DNA of 64,000 nt from Vulcanimicrobiota bacterium (GTDB lineage: Bacteria; Vulcanimicrobiota; Vulcanimicrobiia; Vulcanimicrobiales; Vulcanimicrobiaceae). The translations under genes were made by a program, and so were the position numbers. Positions 33,506 through 40,959 of the stretch are shown piece after piece. Under the pieces are notes generated by a model. It saw nothing but the letters and a program-made list of their open reading frames with translations. It searched no databases and had not been told where the DNA came from. Location: positions 1,240,001-1,304,000 of the forward strand of contig PMSI01000001.1 of assembly GCA_003168375.1 (NCBI GenBank), in the 5' to 3' direction. The stretch's first letter is position 1; each line of letters begins with the position of its first letter.

Positions 33506-34890
33506 AAGGCACGGCGTACCATCTCGTCGGCGTCGGCGGGATCGGCATGAGCGCGATCGCGCGGCTGCTCCTCGCCCGCGGCGCGCAGGTGAGCGGTTCG
33601 GACGTGCAGCGCACGCCGCTGATCGACATGCTGGAAGCCGAAGGCGTGCGCATCGCGATCGGCCACCGCGCCGAGAACGTCGGCGACGCCGCGGTCGTGG
33701 TCGTCTCCTCCGCGATCGCGCACGAAAACGCCGAGTTCGTCGACGCGATCGAACGCAAGCTCGACGTGGTGACGCGCGGCGCGATGCTGGCCGAGCTAGC
33801 GAAAGGCCACAAGGTGGTCGCGGTCGCCGGCACGCACGGCAAGACGACGACCACCGCGATGCTGGCCACGATCTTCGAAGCCGCCGGACTCGACCCGACC
33901 GTCGCCGTCGGCGGGATCCGCGTCGACACCGGCACCAACGCCCGCGTCGGCAACGGAACGTGGTTCGTGACCGAGAGCGACGAGTCCGACGGTTCGTTCC
34001 TGTACCTGAACCCGACGATCGCGGTCGTGACGAACATCGAGAACGACCACGTCGCGTCGGACGCCGACCTGCCGCGCCTGCTCGAGCAGTTCACCGTCTT
34101 CGCGAACAAGGTTCCGGCGCACGGGAAAGTCGTGGTCGGCAACGACAACCGCGCAAGCAAAGCCGTCGGCCGCCAGGCGCAGGCGCCGGTCTCGACCTTC
34201 GCCACGCGCGACGCCGACGCGGACCTCACCGCAACGGACGTGCGCTTCGCCGACCTCGGCGCGCGCTTCACCGTCTGCGACCGCGGCGTCGAACTCGGCG
34301 AGATCGAGCTGCACGTGCCGGGCGAGATCAACGTGCAGAACGCGCTGGCGGCGATCGGCGCTGCGCGCGCAGTCGGGATCCGCTTCGACGACATCGCCCC
34401 CGCGCTCGCCGCCTTCCGCGGCGTGCAGCGCCGCTTCGAAGTCGTCGGCCGCGGTGCACTGACGGTCGTCGACGACTACGCGCACCACCCGACCGCGATC
34501 GCACAAACGATCGCTGCCGCGCGCAACTTCGCGCACGACGGTCCGCTGATCGTCGCCTTCCAACCGCACCGCTACACGCGCACGCAATACCTAAAAGACG
34601 AGTTCGCCACCGCCCTCGCCGGCGCCGACCACGTCTACCTAACGCCCGTCTACGCCGCGTCCGAAAAACCAATCGACGGCGTCAGCGAACGCCTCATCGG
34701 CGACCCCCTCGCCGCCTCCGGCACACCCGTCATCTACGTCGCCGACGTAGAAGATCTCCTCGAAACGATCCCCCGCGAGTCCCCCGAAGGCGCGCTGATC
34801 CTGATGCTCGGAGCTGGCTCAATCACCACCGTAGCCCACCGCCTCGGCGAACGCATCTCGCGCATCGCCGCACCCCTAATGTCACCCTGA
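33502..34890 (+). CDS. murC: UDP-MurNAc:L-alanine ligase
   Basis: MurC adds the first stem-peptide residue. The 462-residue protein starts at GTG 33502 with the Rossmann motif LVGVGGIGMSAIAR, the P-loop AVAGTHGKTTTTAML, 'TNIENDHVASD', 'VQRRFEVVG' and the C-terminal 'DDYAHHPTAI' and 'FQPHRYTRT' motifs. All catalytic blocks are present. The last residues PLMSP and the TGA stop are read from a truncated repeat, so the original stop has been replaced. Confidence 0.95.
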   Translation: MKGTAYHLVGVGGIGMSAIARLLLARGAQVSGSDVQRTPLIDMLEAEGVRIAIGHRAENVGDAAVVVVSSAIAHENAEFVDAIERKLDVVTRGAMLAELAKGHKVVAVAGTHGKTTTTAMLATIFEAAGLDPTVAVGGIRVDTGTNARVGNGTWFVTESDESDGSFLYLNPTIAVVTNIENDHVASDADLPRLLEQFTVFANKVPAHGKVVVGNDNRASKAVGRQAQAPVSTFATRDADADLTATDVRFADLGARFTVCDRGVELGEIELHVPGEINVQNALAAIGAARAVGIRFDDIAPALAAFRGVQRRFEVVGRGALTVVDDYAHHPTAIAQTIAAARNFAHDGPLIVAFQPHRYTRTQYLKDEFATALAGADHVYLTPVYAASEKPIDGVSERLIGDPLAASGTPVIYVADVEDLLETIPRESPEGALILMLGAGSITTVAHRLGERISRIAAPLMSP

Positions 34891-34892
34891 GC
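34878..34892 (+). repeat. Truncated CTTGTCGAAGG repeat supplying the murC stop
   Basis: TAATGTCACCCTGAG is the first third of the short form. It ends the murC frame with TGA and is followed at once by the second hairpin repeat. Confidence 0.85.
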
Positions 34893-34925
34893 AAAAGGTT
34901 GGGCGGCTAACGCCGCCCTTCCGTT
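34893..34925. repeat. AAAGGTTGGGCGGC hairpin repeat (copy 3)
   Basis: The stem GGGCGGC/GCCGCCC has loop TAAC. It is positioned just after the murC stop, as copy 1 is after the propeller gene, so a role in transcription termination or mRNA 3'-end stability is plausible. Confidence 0.75.
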
Positions 34926-34981
34926 GCAGAATCCATTGTGCGCTGACGCGCCCGTGAACGTCACGCATCGCCCCAACCCCG

Positions 34982-35010
34982 ATGTCACCCTGAGCTTGTC
35001 GAAGGGCGAA
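34982..35010 (+). repeat. CTTGTCGAAGG repeat, short form, between murC and the DUF3592-like gene
   Basis: GATGTCACCCTGAGCTTGTC and GAAGGGCGAACGAT lie just downstream of the 3' end of the DUF3592-like gene on the other strand. The remaining bases between 34926 and 35034 show no gene. Confidence 0.88.
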
Positions 35011-35034
35011 CGATCGCGACCTGCAGCGCGGCGC

Positions 35035-35556
35035 TCACCGCGGCGGCGGAAGATACACGCCGCCATGCTGCTGATCGAACGGCCGTATCGGCGGCACGCC
35101 GCCCCACTCGAAGAGTCCGGCAATCAAGATCCACGCAGCAGTCAGCGCGATCAACAAGCCAAGCAGAACGAAAATAGCACCGGCCACCTCGTTGAGCGTA
35201 CGCAAGCCGCGGCCGCCCAGCGTAACGCTCCGAGGATCGGTCGCGGAGTACAGGATCGCAACCGCGCGCCCCTCCCGCAATCGGTTCCACACAACGGCCG
35301 GCAACACGATCTTCGCGGAGCGGCTGATTCCGCCGACATCGCGGAAGGACACCAGCGCGAAAAACCGCCCCACAAGATACGGCCCGGTATACGCAAGCCG
35401 CTCGATCACCGCGGTCGCGGCGACACCGTCCCGCGTTCTTCGCGACAACACCCAATATGCGCGCCCGATCCACGCCAGACCGACGCCGATGCAACCCGTG
35501 AAGAGCAGCCCCGCAATCGTCCCCCACGCAGCGGTGCCGTGACTCTCCACCCGCAC
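35035..35556 (-). CDS. DUF3592-like membrane protein
   Basis: This 173-residue protein from GTG 35556 has two membrane segments, one at the start (GTIAGLLFTGCIGVGLAWI) and one at the end (AIFVLLGLLIALTAAWILIAGLF). Between them is a small beta domain reading 'GVAATAVIERLAYTGPYLVGRFFALVSFRDVGG' and 'REGRAVAILYSATDPRSVTLGG'. This two-helix plus beta-barrel layout with 'V.Y...P......G' is typical of DUF3592. It is inverted between murC and murB and is divergent from murB across a repeat. It has no obvious role in peptidoglycan synthesis. Confidence 0.72.
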   Translation of the reverse strand: MRVESHGTAAWGTIAGLLFTGCIGVGLAWIGRAYWVLSRRTRDGVAATAVIERLAYTGPYLVGRFFALVSFRDVGGISRSAKIVLPAVVWNRLREGRAVAILYSATDPRSVTLGGRGLRTLNEVAGAIFVLLGLLIALTAAWILIAGLFEWGGVPPIRPFDQQHGGVYLPPPR

Positions 35557-35596
35557 CCCATTGCGGTGCCGACGAAGACCACCTTTGCGAAACGAT

Positions 35597-35626
35597 GTCA
35601 CCCCGCGCGTGTCGAAGGGCGAACTC
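35597..35626 (+). repeat. Diverged CTTGTCGAAGG repeat upstream of murB (last copy)
   Basis: GATGTCACCCCGCGCGTGTC and GAAGGGCGAACTC lie five bases before the murB start. This is the rightmost copy seen in the window. Confidence 0.75.
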
Positions 35627-35631
35627 AGGTG

Positions 35632-36561
35632 AAAACAGTCCCCCACCTCGACGACACCGACCGCACCGCACTCCACGACCACTTCGGCGAGCGCGCCCAC
35701 TTCGACGCGCCACTCGCCCCCCACACCTGGTGGAAGATCGGCGGCCCAGCCGACGCCCTCGTCGACGTCGAAACCTCGGACGAACTCGCCTTCGTCCTCC
35801 GCCGCGTCTTCAAGCGCAGGCTCCCGATGTTCGTCCTCGGCTCCGGCTCGAATCTGCTGGTCGGCGACGGCGGAATCCGCGGCATCGTCCTCCGCCTCTC
35901 GGGCGACTTCACCACGCTAGACGTCCGCGCCGAAGACACTGCCGTGATCGCCGAAGCCGGCGGCAGCGCCAGCCTCCCCGCCCTTTGCACGAAGGTTGCC
36001 ACCCTCGGCGGCATCGGGGTCGACGGCCTAGCCGGCATCCCCGCGACCGTCGGCGGCTCGATCCGCATGAACGCCGGCACCGACCGCGAGATCGGCGAGT
36101 TCGCGACCGAGGTGGTCGTCCAAACCCCCGCCCGCCCCGACCCGCACCCGATCGACGTCGGCTGGCGCTACCGGCAGACCTCGATCCCCCCGGACGCGAT
36201 CGTCGCCCGCACCAGCCTGCGCTTCGAGCGCGGCGACCCCAAGGCGGTCCGGGAGCGGCTCCAGTCCCGGCTGGTCCGGCGCAAGGCGACCCAGCCGGTC
36301 GCGATCCCGAACTCCGGCTCGTGCTTCCGGAACCCCGAGGGCGACCACGCCGGCCGGCTGATCGAGGCCGTCGGGGCCAAGGGCTGGCGCGAGGGCGGGG
36401 CGGAAGTGTCGGGCTTGCACGCCAACTTCATCGTCAACACGGGCGACGCGTCCGCACGCGACGTCGCCACCCTCCTCGCCCGGGTGCGGAGAGCGGTGGA
36501 AGAGCGGTTCGGCGTCGACCTACACCTCGAAGTTCACCTGGTCGGAGAGTTCACGGCTTGA
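35632..36561 (+). CDS. murB: UDP-N-acetylenolpyruvoylglucosamine reductase
   Basis: MurB reduces UDP-GlcNAc-enolpyruvate to UDP-MurNAc using FAD and NADPH. The 309-residue protein (GTG 35632) has TWWKIGGPADALV, the FAD-binding 'VLGSGSNLLVGDGGIRGIVLRL', 'GIPATVGGSIRMNAG', the active-site 'NSGSCFRNPEGDHAGRLIEA' and the C-terminal 'HANFIVNTGDASARDV'. It is a type II MurB by length and lacks the Tyr loop of type I. It is coupled to ddl by an overlapping TTGA. Confidence 0.95.
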   Translation, partial: KTVPHLDDTDRTALHDHFGERAHFDAPLAPHTWWKIGGPADALVDVETSDELAFVLRRVFKRRLPMFVLGSGSNLLVGDGGIRGIVLRLSGDFTTLDVRAEDTAVIAEAGGSASLPALCTKVATLGGIGVDGLAGIPATVGGSIRMNAGTDREIGEFATEVVVQTPARPDPHPIDVGWRYRQTSIPPDAIVARTSLRFERGDPKAVRERLQSRLVRRKATQPVAIPNSGSCFRNPEGDHAGRLIEAVGAKGWREGGAEVSGLHANFIVNTGDASARDVATLLARVRRAVEERFGVDLHLEVHLVGEFTA

Positions 36562-37481
36562 AAGTCGCGGTCGTCATGGGCGGTCCCAGCGCGGAGCGCG
36601 AGGTCTCGATCGAGAGCGGGACGTGTGTGATGCGCGCGCTCGCGACGCTCGGCCACGACGCGAAATCGCTCGACTTCGACGAACGGTTCATCGACGCGCT
36701 GCGCGAGATCGCGCCCGACGTGGTGTTCAACGCGCTGCACGGCCGCGGCGGCGAAGACGGCACGATCCAAGGCGTGCTCGAGTGGATGGGGATCCCGTAC
36801 ACCGGCAGCGGCGTCGCCGCATGCGCGATCTCGATGGACAAACACCTGACGAAGAAGCTCCTCGCCGCCGAAGGCCTCCCCACGCCGGCCTGGGACGTCT
36901 TCGACCTCACCGGTGGCACGCTGCCGCTGCTCCCCGGTTCACTGGAATTGCCGCTGGTCGCAAAACCGCGCGCAAGCGGTTCGAGCGCCGGTGTCGCGAT
37001 CGTGAAAACGCACGAAGCCTGGACCAAAGCGATGATCGACGCCAGCTCGCGCACGCCGGAGATCCTGGCGGAAGAGTTCGTCCCGGGGCGAGAGTTCTCG
37101 TGCGGCGTGCTGGGTGAAGAAGCGCTGCCAGTGGTGGAGATCGTTTCGACAGACGAGTTCTACAGCTACGACGCGAAGTACAAACCGGGTGGGTCTCGGC
37201 ATCTGATTCCGGCGCCGATCGATCACGACCTCACCGCGCGGCTGCAGACGCTGGCGTTATCGGTGCATCGGTTGATTGGGTTGCGGGATTATTCGCGCAC
37301 GGATTTCATCGTAACCGACCACGGACGACCGACGATTCTTGAAGTGAACGCGCTGCCGGGAATGACCCCGCAGAGTCTGCTTCCGGATGAAGCGCAGCAC
37401 GCGGGAATCTCATACGAAGCGCTCGTGGAACGACTGCTTCAATATGCTCTCGCGCGGCTGAATCAAATTTCCGTCAGCTAG
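36558..37481 (+). CDS. ddl: D-alanine--D-alanine ligase
   Basis: Ddl makes the D-Ala-D-Ala used by MurF. The 307-residue ATP-grasp protein starts with TTG 36558, then VAVVMGGPSAEREVSIESG. It also contains 'HGRGGEDGTIQGVLEWMGIPYTGSG', 'AKPRASGSSAGVAIVK', 'EEFVPGREFSCGVLG', 'YSYDAKY' and the metal-binding 'EVNALPGMTPQSLLP'. The YDAKY loop with Tyr is normal for D-Ala (not D-lactate) specificity. It is the last dcw gene here; ftsQ, ftsA and ftsZ do not follow. Confidence 0.96.
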   Translation: MKVAVVMGGPSAEREVSIESGTCVMRALATLGHDAKSLDFDERFIDALREIAPDVVFNALHGRGGEDGTIQGVLEWMGIPYTGSGVAACAISMDKHLTKKLLAAEGLPTPAWDVFDLTGGTLPLLPGSLELPLVAKPRASGSSAGVAIVKTHEAWTKAMIDASSRTPEILAEEFVPGREFSCGVLGEEALPVVEIVSTDEFYSYDAKYKPGGSRHLIPAPIDHDLTARLQTLALSVHRLIGLRDYSRTDFIVTDHGRPTILEVNALPGMTPQSLLPDEAQHAGISYEALVERLLQYALARLNQISVS

Positions 37482-37637
37482 CCGTCTGTGCAGTAGCTGG
37501 CACCTCACAAGAACGTAGTCTTCACCGGGAAGTGGTTCGGCGAATGGAGGCCTTATTGAACGGGCTGTTCTCGGCGGGAGGGCGCCCCCGGTTGTTCCGG
37601 GCTAATATGCCTTCGCAGGCGAGGCTCGGCGTTTTCA

Positions 37638-37655
37638 GTGCCACCCAGGTGGCAC
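37638..37655. promoter_or_regulatory. Inverted repeat GTGCCACC-CA-GGTGGCAC upstream of the TIGR02391 gene
   Basis: A perfect 8-base-arm palindrome lies about 70 bases before the first gene of the restriction-modification-like group. The octamer GGTGGCAC recurs in a second palindrome before the methyltransferase gene. Controller proteins of RM systems bind such paired boxes. The rest of 37482-37727 shows no gene. Confidence 0.45.
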
Positions 37656-37727
37656 ACCACGGGCCTATGGTGTGGTCGTGAAGCGTGTCCCGGCGCCTTG
37701 TTATTTCGCAGCCGCGAGGTATTCCAC

Positions 37728-38549
37728 ATGATTCCGCAATTCAATGACGCATCTCTGGACGCGCTCTCGCGAACACTTGGTGAGGCCTTGGTGGGATCCG
37801 ACATGACCCGGATGTTCCGCGCATGCCACGTCACCGACACTAGCGGAGAGAGCACCAAGTGGAAGCGCATCTACCACACTTTCGCGGGGCGACAGCGCGA
37901 GGATCGCTGCGCGAACGCCTTGGGAGCGTTCATCGAGACAGCACTGGCGCCGGCGCGGTGGTCCGGGCGTCGTGACGAGTATGCGCAAGTTCGCGATGCA
38001 CTGAACGAGACGCTGCTGCTCTCCGGAATCGAGCTCGGCGCTGACGGCAAGCTGCGCCTTGTGAAGGCCGCGACGAACTTGGACGAATCTTCCGAGCGCG
38101 CGAACCGGTTGAGCGCGAAGCTGAAGCAGCGTTCAGTGCATCCAAGTGTGTTGAAGTTCTCGCAACGCTTACTGATTCGCGACGGCAACTACTTTCACGC
38201 CGTGTTCGAAGCAACGAAAGGTGTCATGGACCGCTTGCGCACCCTTTCAGGGTCTTGCGCGGACGGGAACGCCCTGATCGACGAGACGCTCGAGTGCGGC
38301 AGGCGCCCATTTCCAATCGTCGCCTTGAGCCGATACGACACCCCGTCACTCCAAAATGAGCAAAAGGGTATCGCCCACATGGCGCGCGGATTGGTTCATG
38401 CATTCCGGAACGTCACGGCGCATGAGCCACAGGTCGAGTGGAACATCTCAGAGGCGGACGCGCTGGACATGATGTCGACAGCGTCGCTCATCCATCGAAG
38501 GCTTGACGCAGCGGTTGTTACCACCGCTTATCAACCAGTAGCCGTGTAA
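37728..38549 (+). CDS. TIGR02391 (Ymh) family protein with HEPN-like motif
   Basis: This 273-residue protein starts at ATG 37728 behind GAGG. The C-terminal half matches TIGR02391: 'NYFHAVFEATKGVMDRLRTLSG', 'DGNALIDETL', 'NEQKGIAHMARGLVHAFRNVTAHEP' and 'ASLIHRRLDAA'. The segment FRNVTAH is an R-x4-H motif of the HEPN type, so an RNase role is possible. The N-terminal 130 residues are unfamiliar. Members of the family occur beside restriction and defence genes, and this one heads such a group. Function is not established. Confidence 0.72.
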   Translation: MIPQFNDASLDALSRTLGEALVGSDMTRMFRACHVTDTSGESTKWKRIYHTFAGRQREDRCANALGAFIETALAPARWSGRRDEYAQVRDALNETLLLSGIELGADGKLRLVKAATNLDESSERANRLSAKLKQRSVHPSVLKFSQRLLIRDGNYFHAVFEATKGVMDRLRTLSGSCADGNALIDETLECGRRPFPIVALSRYDTPSLQNEQKGIAHMARGLVHAFRNVTAHEPQVEWNISEADALDMMSTASLIHRRLDAAVVTTAYQPVAV

Positions 38550-38586
38550 GGCCGTTTTCGGACCGACAGATGGCGTAAGTCGGCAT

Positions 38587-38602
38587 GGTGCCCGGTGGCA
38601 CC
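38587..38602. promoter_or_regulatory. Inverted repeat GGTGCC-CGGT-GGCACC before the methyltransferase gene
   Basis: A perfect 6-base-arm palindrome shares the octamer GGTGGCAC with the palindrome at 37638. It lies in the 260-base gap before the methyltransferase start, which otherwise holds no gene. Confidence 0.45.
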
Positions 38603-38810
38603 ACGTGCTCCTGTCGCTGTTCTCCCCGCTATGCCCAGATAGCTGACAAAGCGTAGGAATCGGGGTTTAGCACGGCGACCTAGTCGATCCGAAAAACTTC
38701 GTGCCAACGCCCGTTTGCCCACAAGATATTGTGGACTGCCCGTGGAAGCCTGTGGACAATTCACGGGGACCGGGTTCCCTTGTGCGGAGGAGACCACCAT
38801 CGCCCTCGTC

Positions 38811-39839
38811 ATGCCGGTGCGCCGGGTCACGCCCGTGCGGCCCAACCGCCCCGGGATCGTTGAATTCGATCCCGCGCTCGCGATCGCGGACAACTCGTCC
38901 GTGGCGCTTGCACACCTTCGCGCGGTAAACGCGAAGTACCGTCGCCGAATCTGGCCTGAGCCTTTCGACCGGACTACTCATCGCTTGCGGATCGGCGACG
39001 CTCGTGACCTCTCGTGGTTGCCTGACGCGTCGGTACACCTCGTTGTCACGTCACCGCCTTACTTCACGCTCAAGGAATACGCGAAGCGCGATGGCCAAAT
39101 GGGCGAGATCGCCGACTATGAGACATTTCTCTCCGAGCTCGACAGAGTTTGGAAAGAGTGCGCGCGAGTTCTTGTTCCCGGGGGGCGTATCTGCTGCGTC
39201 GTCGGCGACGTATGCGTTCCTCGTAAGAAGGGTGGTCGGCACTACGTCCTGCCGCTGCACGCAGACATCCAGGTCCGGGCGCGCAGTACGGGGCTGGACT
39301 GCCTCACCCCGATCCTTTGGACGAAGATCGCCAACGGCGCGAACGAGGCGGAAGGGAATGGGGCCGGTTTCTACGGTAAGCCCTACCAGCCGGGGGCCGT
39401 CGTGAAGAACGATGTCGAGTACATCCTTTTCCTGCGCAAGGGCGGCGAATATCGCAAACCCGATCCCACGCAGAAGATGCTATCGATGATGAACAGAGCC
39501 GAAATGCGCAAATGGCTCCATTCGCGTTGGGCAGACGTACCTGGAGCGTCGACGCGAACCGGCCACCCCGCGCCCTTCCCGCAGGAAATCGCGCAGCGTC
39601 TTATCCGCTTGTTTTCGTTCGCGGGCGACATCGTCCTCGATCCATTCGTCGGGACCGGCTCGACGATGGTCGCGGCGATCGAGACCGGCCGGAACTCCAT
39701 CGGGGTCGATATCGAGCCGATGTACGCGGAGTTTGCCGCGAAACGGATCGGGAAAGCGGTGGCCGCGGTACGGGACCATACCTGCGGCGCCAACAAGCCC
39801 GAGATTGTCGCTCTGGAGGGGGATCGAGAGTCGGCCTGA
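38811..39839 (+). CDS. Site-specific DNA methyltransferase, beta class (N4-cytosine or N6-adenine)
   Basis: The protein transfers a methyl group from SAM to an exocyclic amino group in a specific DNA site. The catalytic motif IV (VVTSPPYF, near residue 80) precedes the SAM-binding motif I (DPFVGTGSTMVAA, near residue 277), the circularly permuted beta-class order. The S-P-P-Y form favours N4-cytosine but is also found in N6-adenine enzymes. A target-recognition region lies between them. ATG 38811 is the likely start (342 residues), although the frame is open to TTG 38715. The gene is followed by a candidate nuclease gene after 19 bases. Confidence 0.88.
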   Translation: MPVRRVTPVRPNRPGIVEFDPALAIADNSSVALAHLRAVNAKYRRRIWPEPFDRTTHRLRIGDARDLSWLPDASVHLVVTSPPYFTLKEYAKRDGQMGEIADYETFLSELDRVWKECARVLVPGGRICCVVGDVCVPRKKGGRHYVLPLHADIQVRARSTGLDCLTPILWTKIANGANEAEGNGAGFYGKPYQPGAVVKNDVEYILFLRKGGEYRKPDPTQKMLSMMNRAEMRKWLHSRWADVPGASTRTGHPAPFPQEIAQRLIRLFSFAGDIVLDPFVGTGSTMVAAIETGRNSIGVDIEPMYAEFAAKRIGKAVAAVRDHTCGANKPEIVALEGDRESA

Positions 39840-39858
39840 TCCAACGTCGAGTAACATA

Positions 39859-40602
39859 GTGGCCGTCGCCCAGGACTTTCGACTCCTTTCTGCCTTTGAA
39901 GCCCTTTATTCCCGGCATCCGTATGTTCATCGTGCCTCCACGCACGGCGACAACATGGCGACCGAACTCTTCGAAGATCTTTTCGTTCGTTCGATGGCGC
40001 GCGATCCGGCATCACGATTCGTCGTAAGGGTGAATGACGCCACGCGTGTCGTCGACCGCCGGAACAAGAGCTACAATGTGTCGGCTCGCCGGGGTGACGG
40101 CCTTCTTGGTGAGGTCATGCATGGTGCGCCTACGGCGTCGCTTCCAGGCTTCGCAGTGAAGCGCGGCCCAACGGTAGCAACCGAAATCGGCGTCGAGATG
40201 AAGATCGTTGCGAAGGCGATGCTCAAGCAGATCGGCCGAGTATGCACGGACTTGAATAATCAAAAGAACGAATTCGCCGCGCACACCGGCTCGCGTCCTC
40301 CGATATCGGTCGCGATTGTTGCAGTCAACTTTGCACCGATCTACTGTGGCCTCGAGAAGAAGCGTAAATACATCACTGACGGTAAGACGTACCGTCATCC
40401 GATCCAAGAGGCGGCGGAGGCGAAGCGGCGCCTGGAAACCTTCGTGAAGCCAAACTACGACTTCTTCATCATGCTGGAGTACAGCGCTACGAACATGAAG
40501 CCATATCCCTTCTCATGGGTCAATCCGACGGGACAGGTCGCCGACTACAATGCTGAACTTTCACGGCTGGCGGTAGAGTATGAAGCACGATTCGGAAAGT
40601 AA
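39859..40602 (+). CDS. Candidate restriction endonuclease partner
   Basis: This 247-residue protein lies directly after the methyltransferase gene. It is not similar to a family I recognise. Residues 109-125 (TEIGVEMKIVAKAMLKQ) have an acidic/lysine pattern (E...E.K, then K...KQ) compatible with a PD-(D/E)xK nuclease core, preceded by a variable acidic region. It later has 'PISVAIVAVNFAPIY' as a central strand. Position between a methyltransferase and a small HTH protein is the main reason for proposing an endonuclease. GTG 39859 is used; ATG 39955 would shorten it by 32 residues. Confidence 0.5.
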   Translation: MAVAQDFRLLSAFEALYSRHPYVHRASTHGDNMATELFEDLFVRSMARDPASRFVVRVNDATRVVDRRNKSYNVSARRGDGLLGEVMHGAPTASLPGFAVKRGPTVATEIGVEMKIVAKAMLKQIGRVCTDLNNQKNEFAAHTGSRPPISVAIVAVNFAPIYCGLEKKRKYITDGKTYRHPIQEAAEAKRRLETFVKPNYDFFIMLEYSATNMKPYPFSWVNPTGQVADYNAELSRLAVEYEARFGK

Positions 40603-40786
40603 CGCTCGGGCCGCAGAGTTCGCTCGCCGGCTGAGACTTACAGGCCTGCGCCTTACGGAGTTTCAGAAAAGATCTGGACTTACGCGCAATGTGATCTACA
40701 ATCTGTCGAAAGGTCAAAAGCCTTCGTCGAGCGAGCAGGCAGCGCACTTAGAGAGAGCATTTGCCGAGCTCGAAAACAAATCGTAG
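40580..40786 (+). CDS. Small HTH protein, possible RM controller
   Basis: This 68-residue protein has a lambda-repressor-like helix-turn-helix: FARRLRLTGLRLTEFQKRSGLTRNVIYNLSKGQKP, with the second helix around 'RNVIYNLSKG'. Its size is like C proteins that time restriction-modification expression. The start overlaps the end of the candidate nuclease gene by 23 bases, so the two are coupled. The palindromes at 37638 and 38587 are candidate binding sites. (The LSKG here is ordinary sequence, not the window's repeat.). Confidence 0.7.
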   Translation: MKHDSESNARAAEFARRLRLTGLRLTEFQKRSGLTRNVIYNLSKGQKPSSSEQAAHLERAFAELENKS

Positions 40787-40791
40787 CAATA

Positions 40792-40950
40792 GTGAGGAAC
40801 ACGAACCGCCTCGGCCCGCCTTTTTTGGCAACGAATGCTAAGAGCCAAGGCTGGGGTCCGCGCAAGATGCGAGAAATCATGTGGCTGAAGCCAATCCGGT
40901 ACATCATGACGGACGTAACGCGGTTCCCTGGTCTCTCCGTGAGAAAGTGA
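40792..40950 (+). CDS. Possible 52-residue ORF between the HTH and DUF262 genes
   Basis: From GTG 40792 an open frame gives a basic peptide starting VRNTNRLGPPFLATNAKSQG and ending at TGA 40950, ten bases before the DUF262 start. It has no recognised family and a weak start. It is listed because it fills an otherwise empty 170-base gap within a same-strand run. Confidence 0.2.
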   Translation: MRNTNRLGPPFLATNAKSQGWGPRKMREIMWLKPIRYIMTDVTRFPGLSVRK

Positions 40951-40959
40951 AGAGCACGA

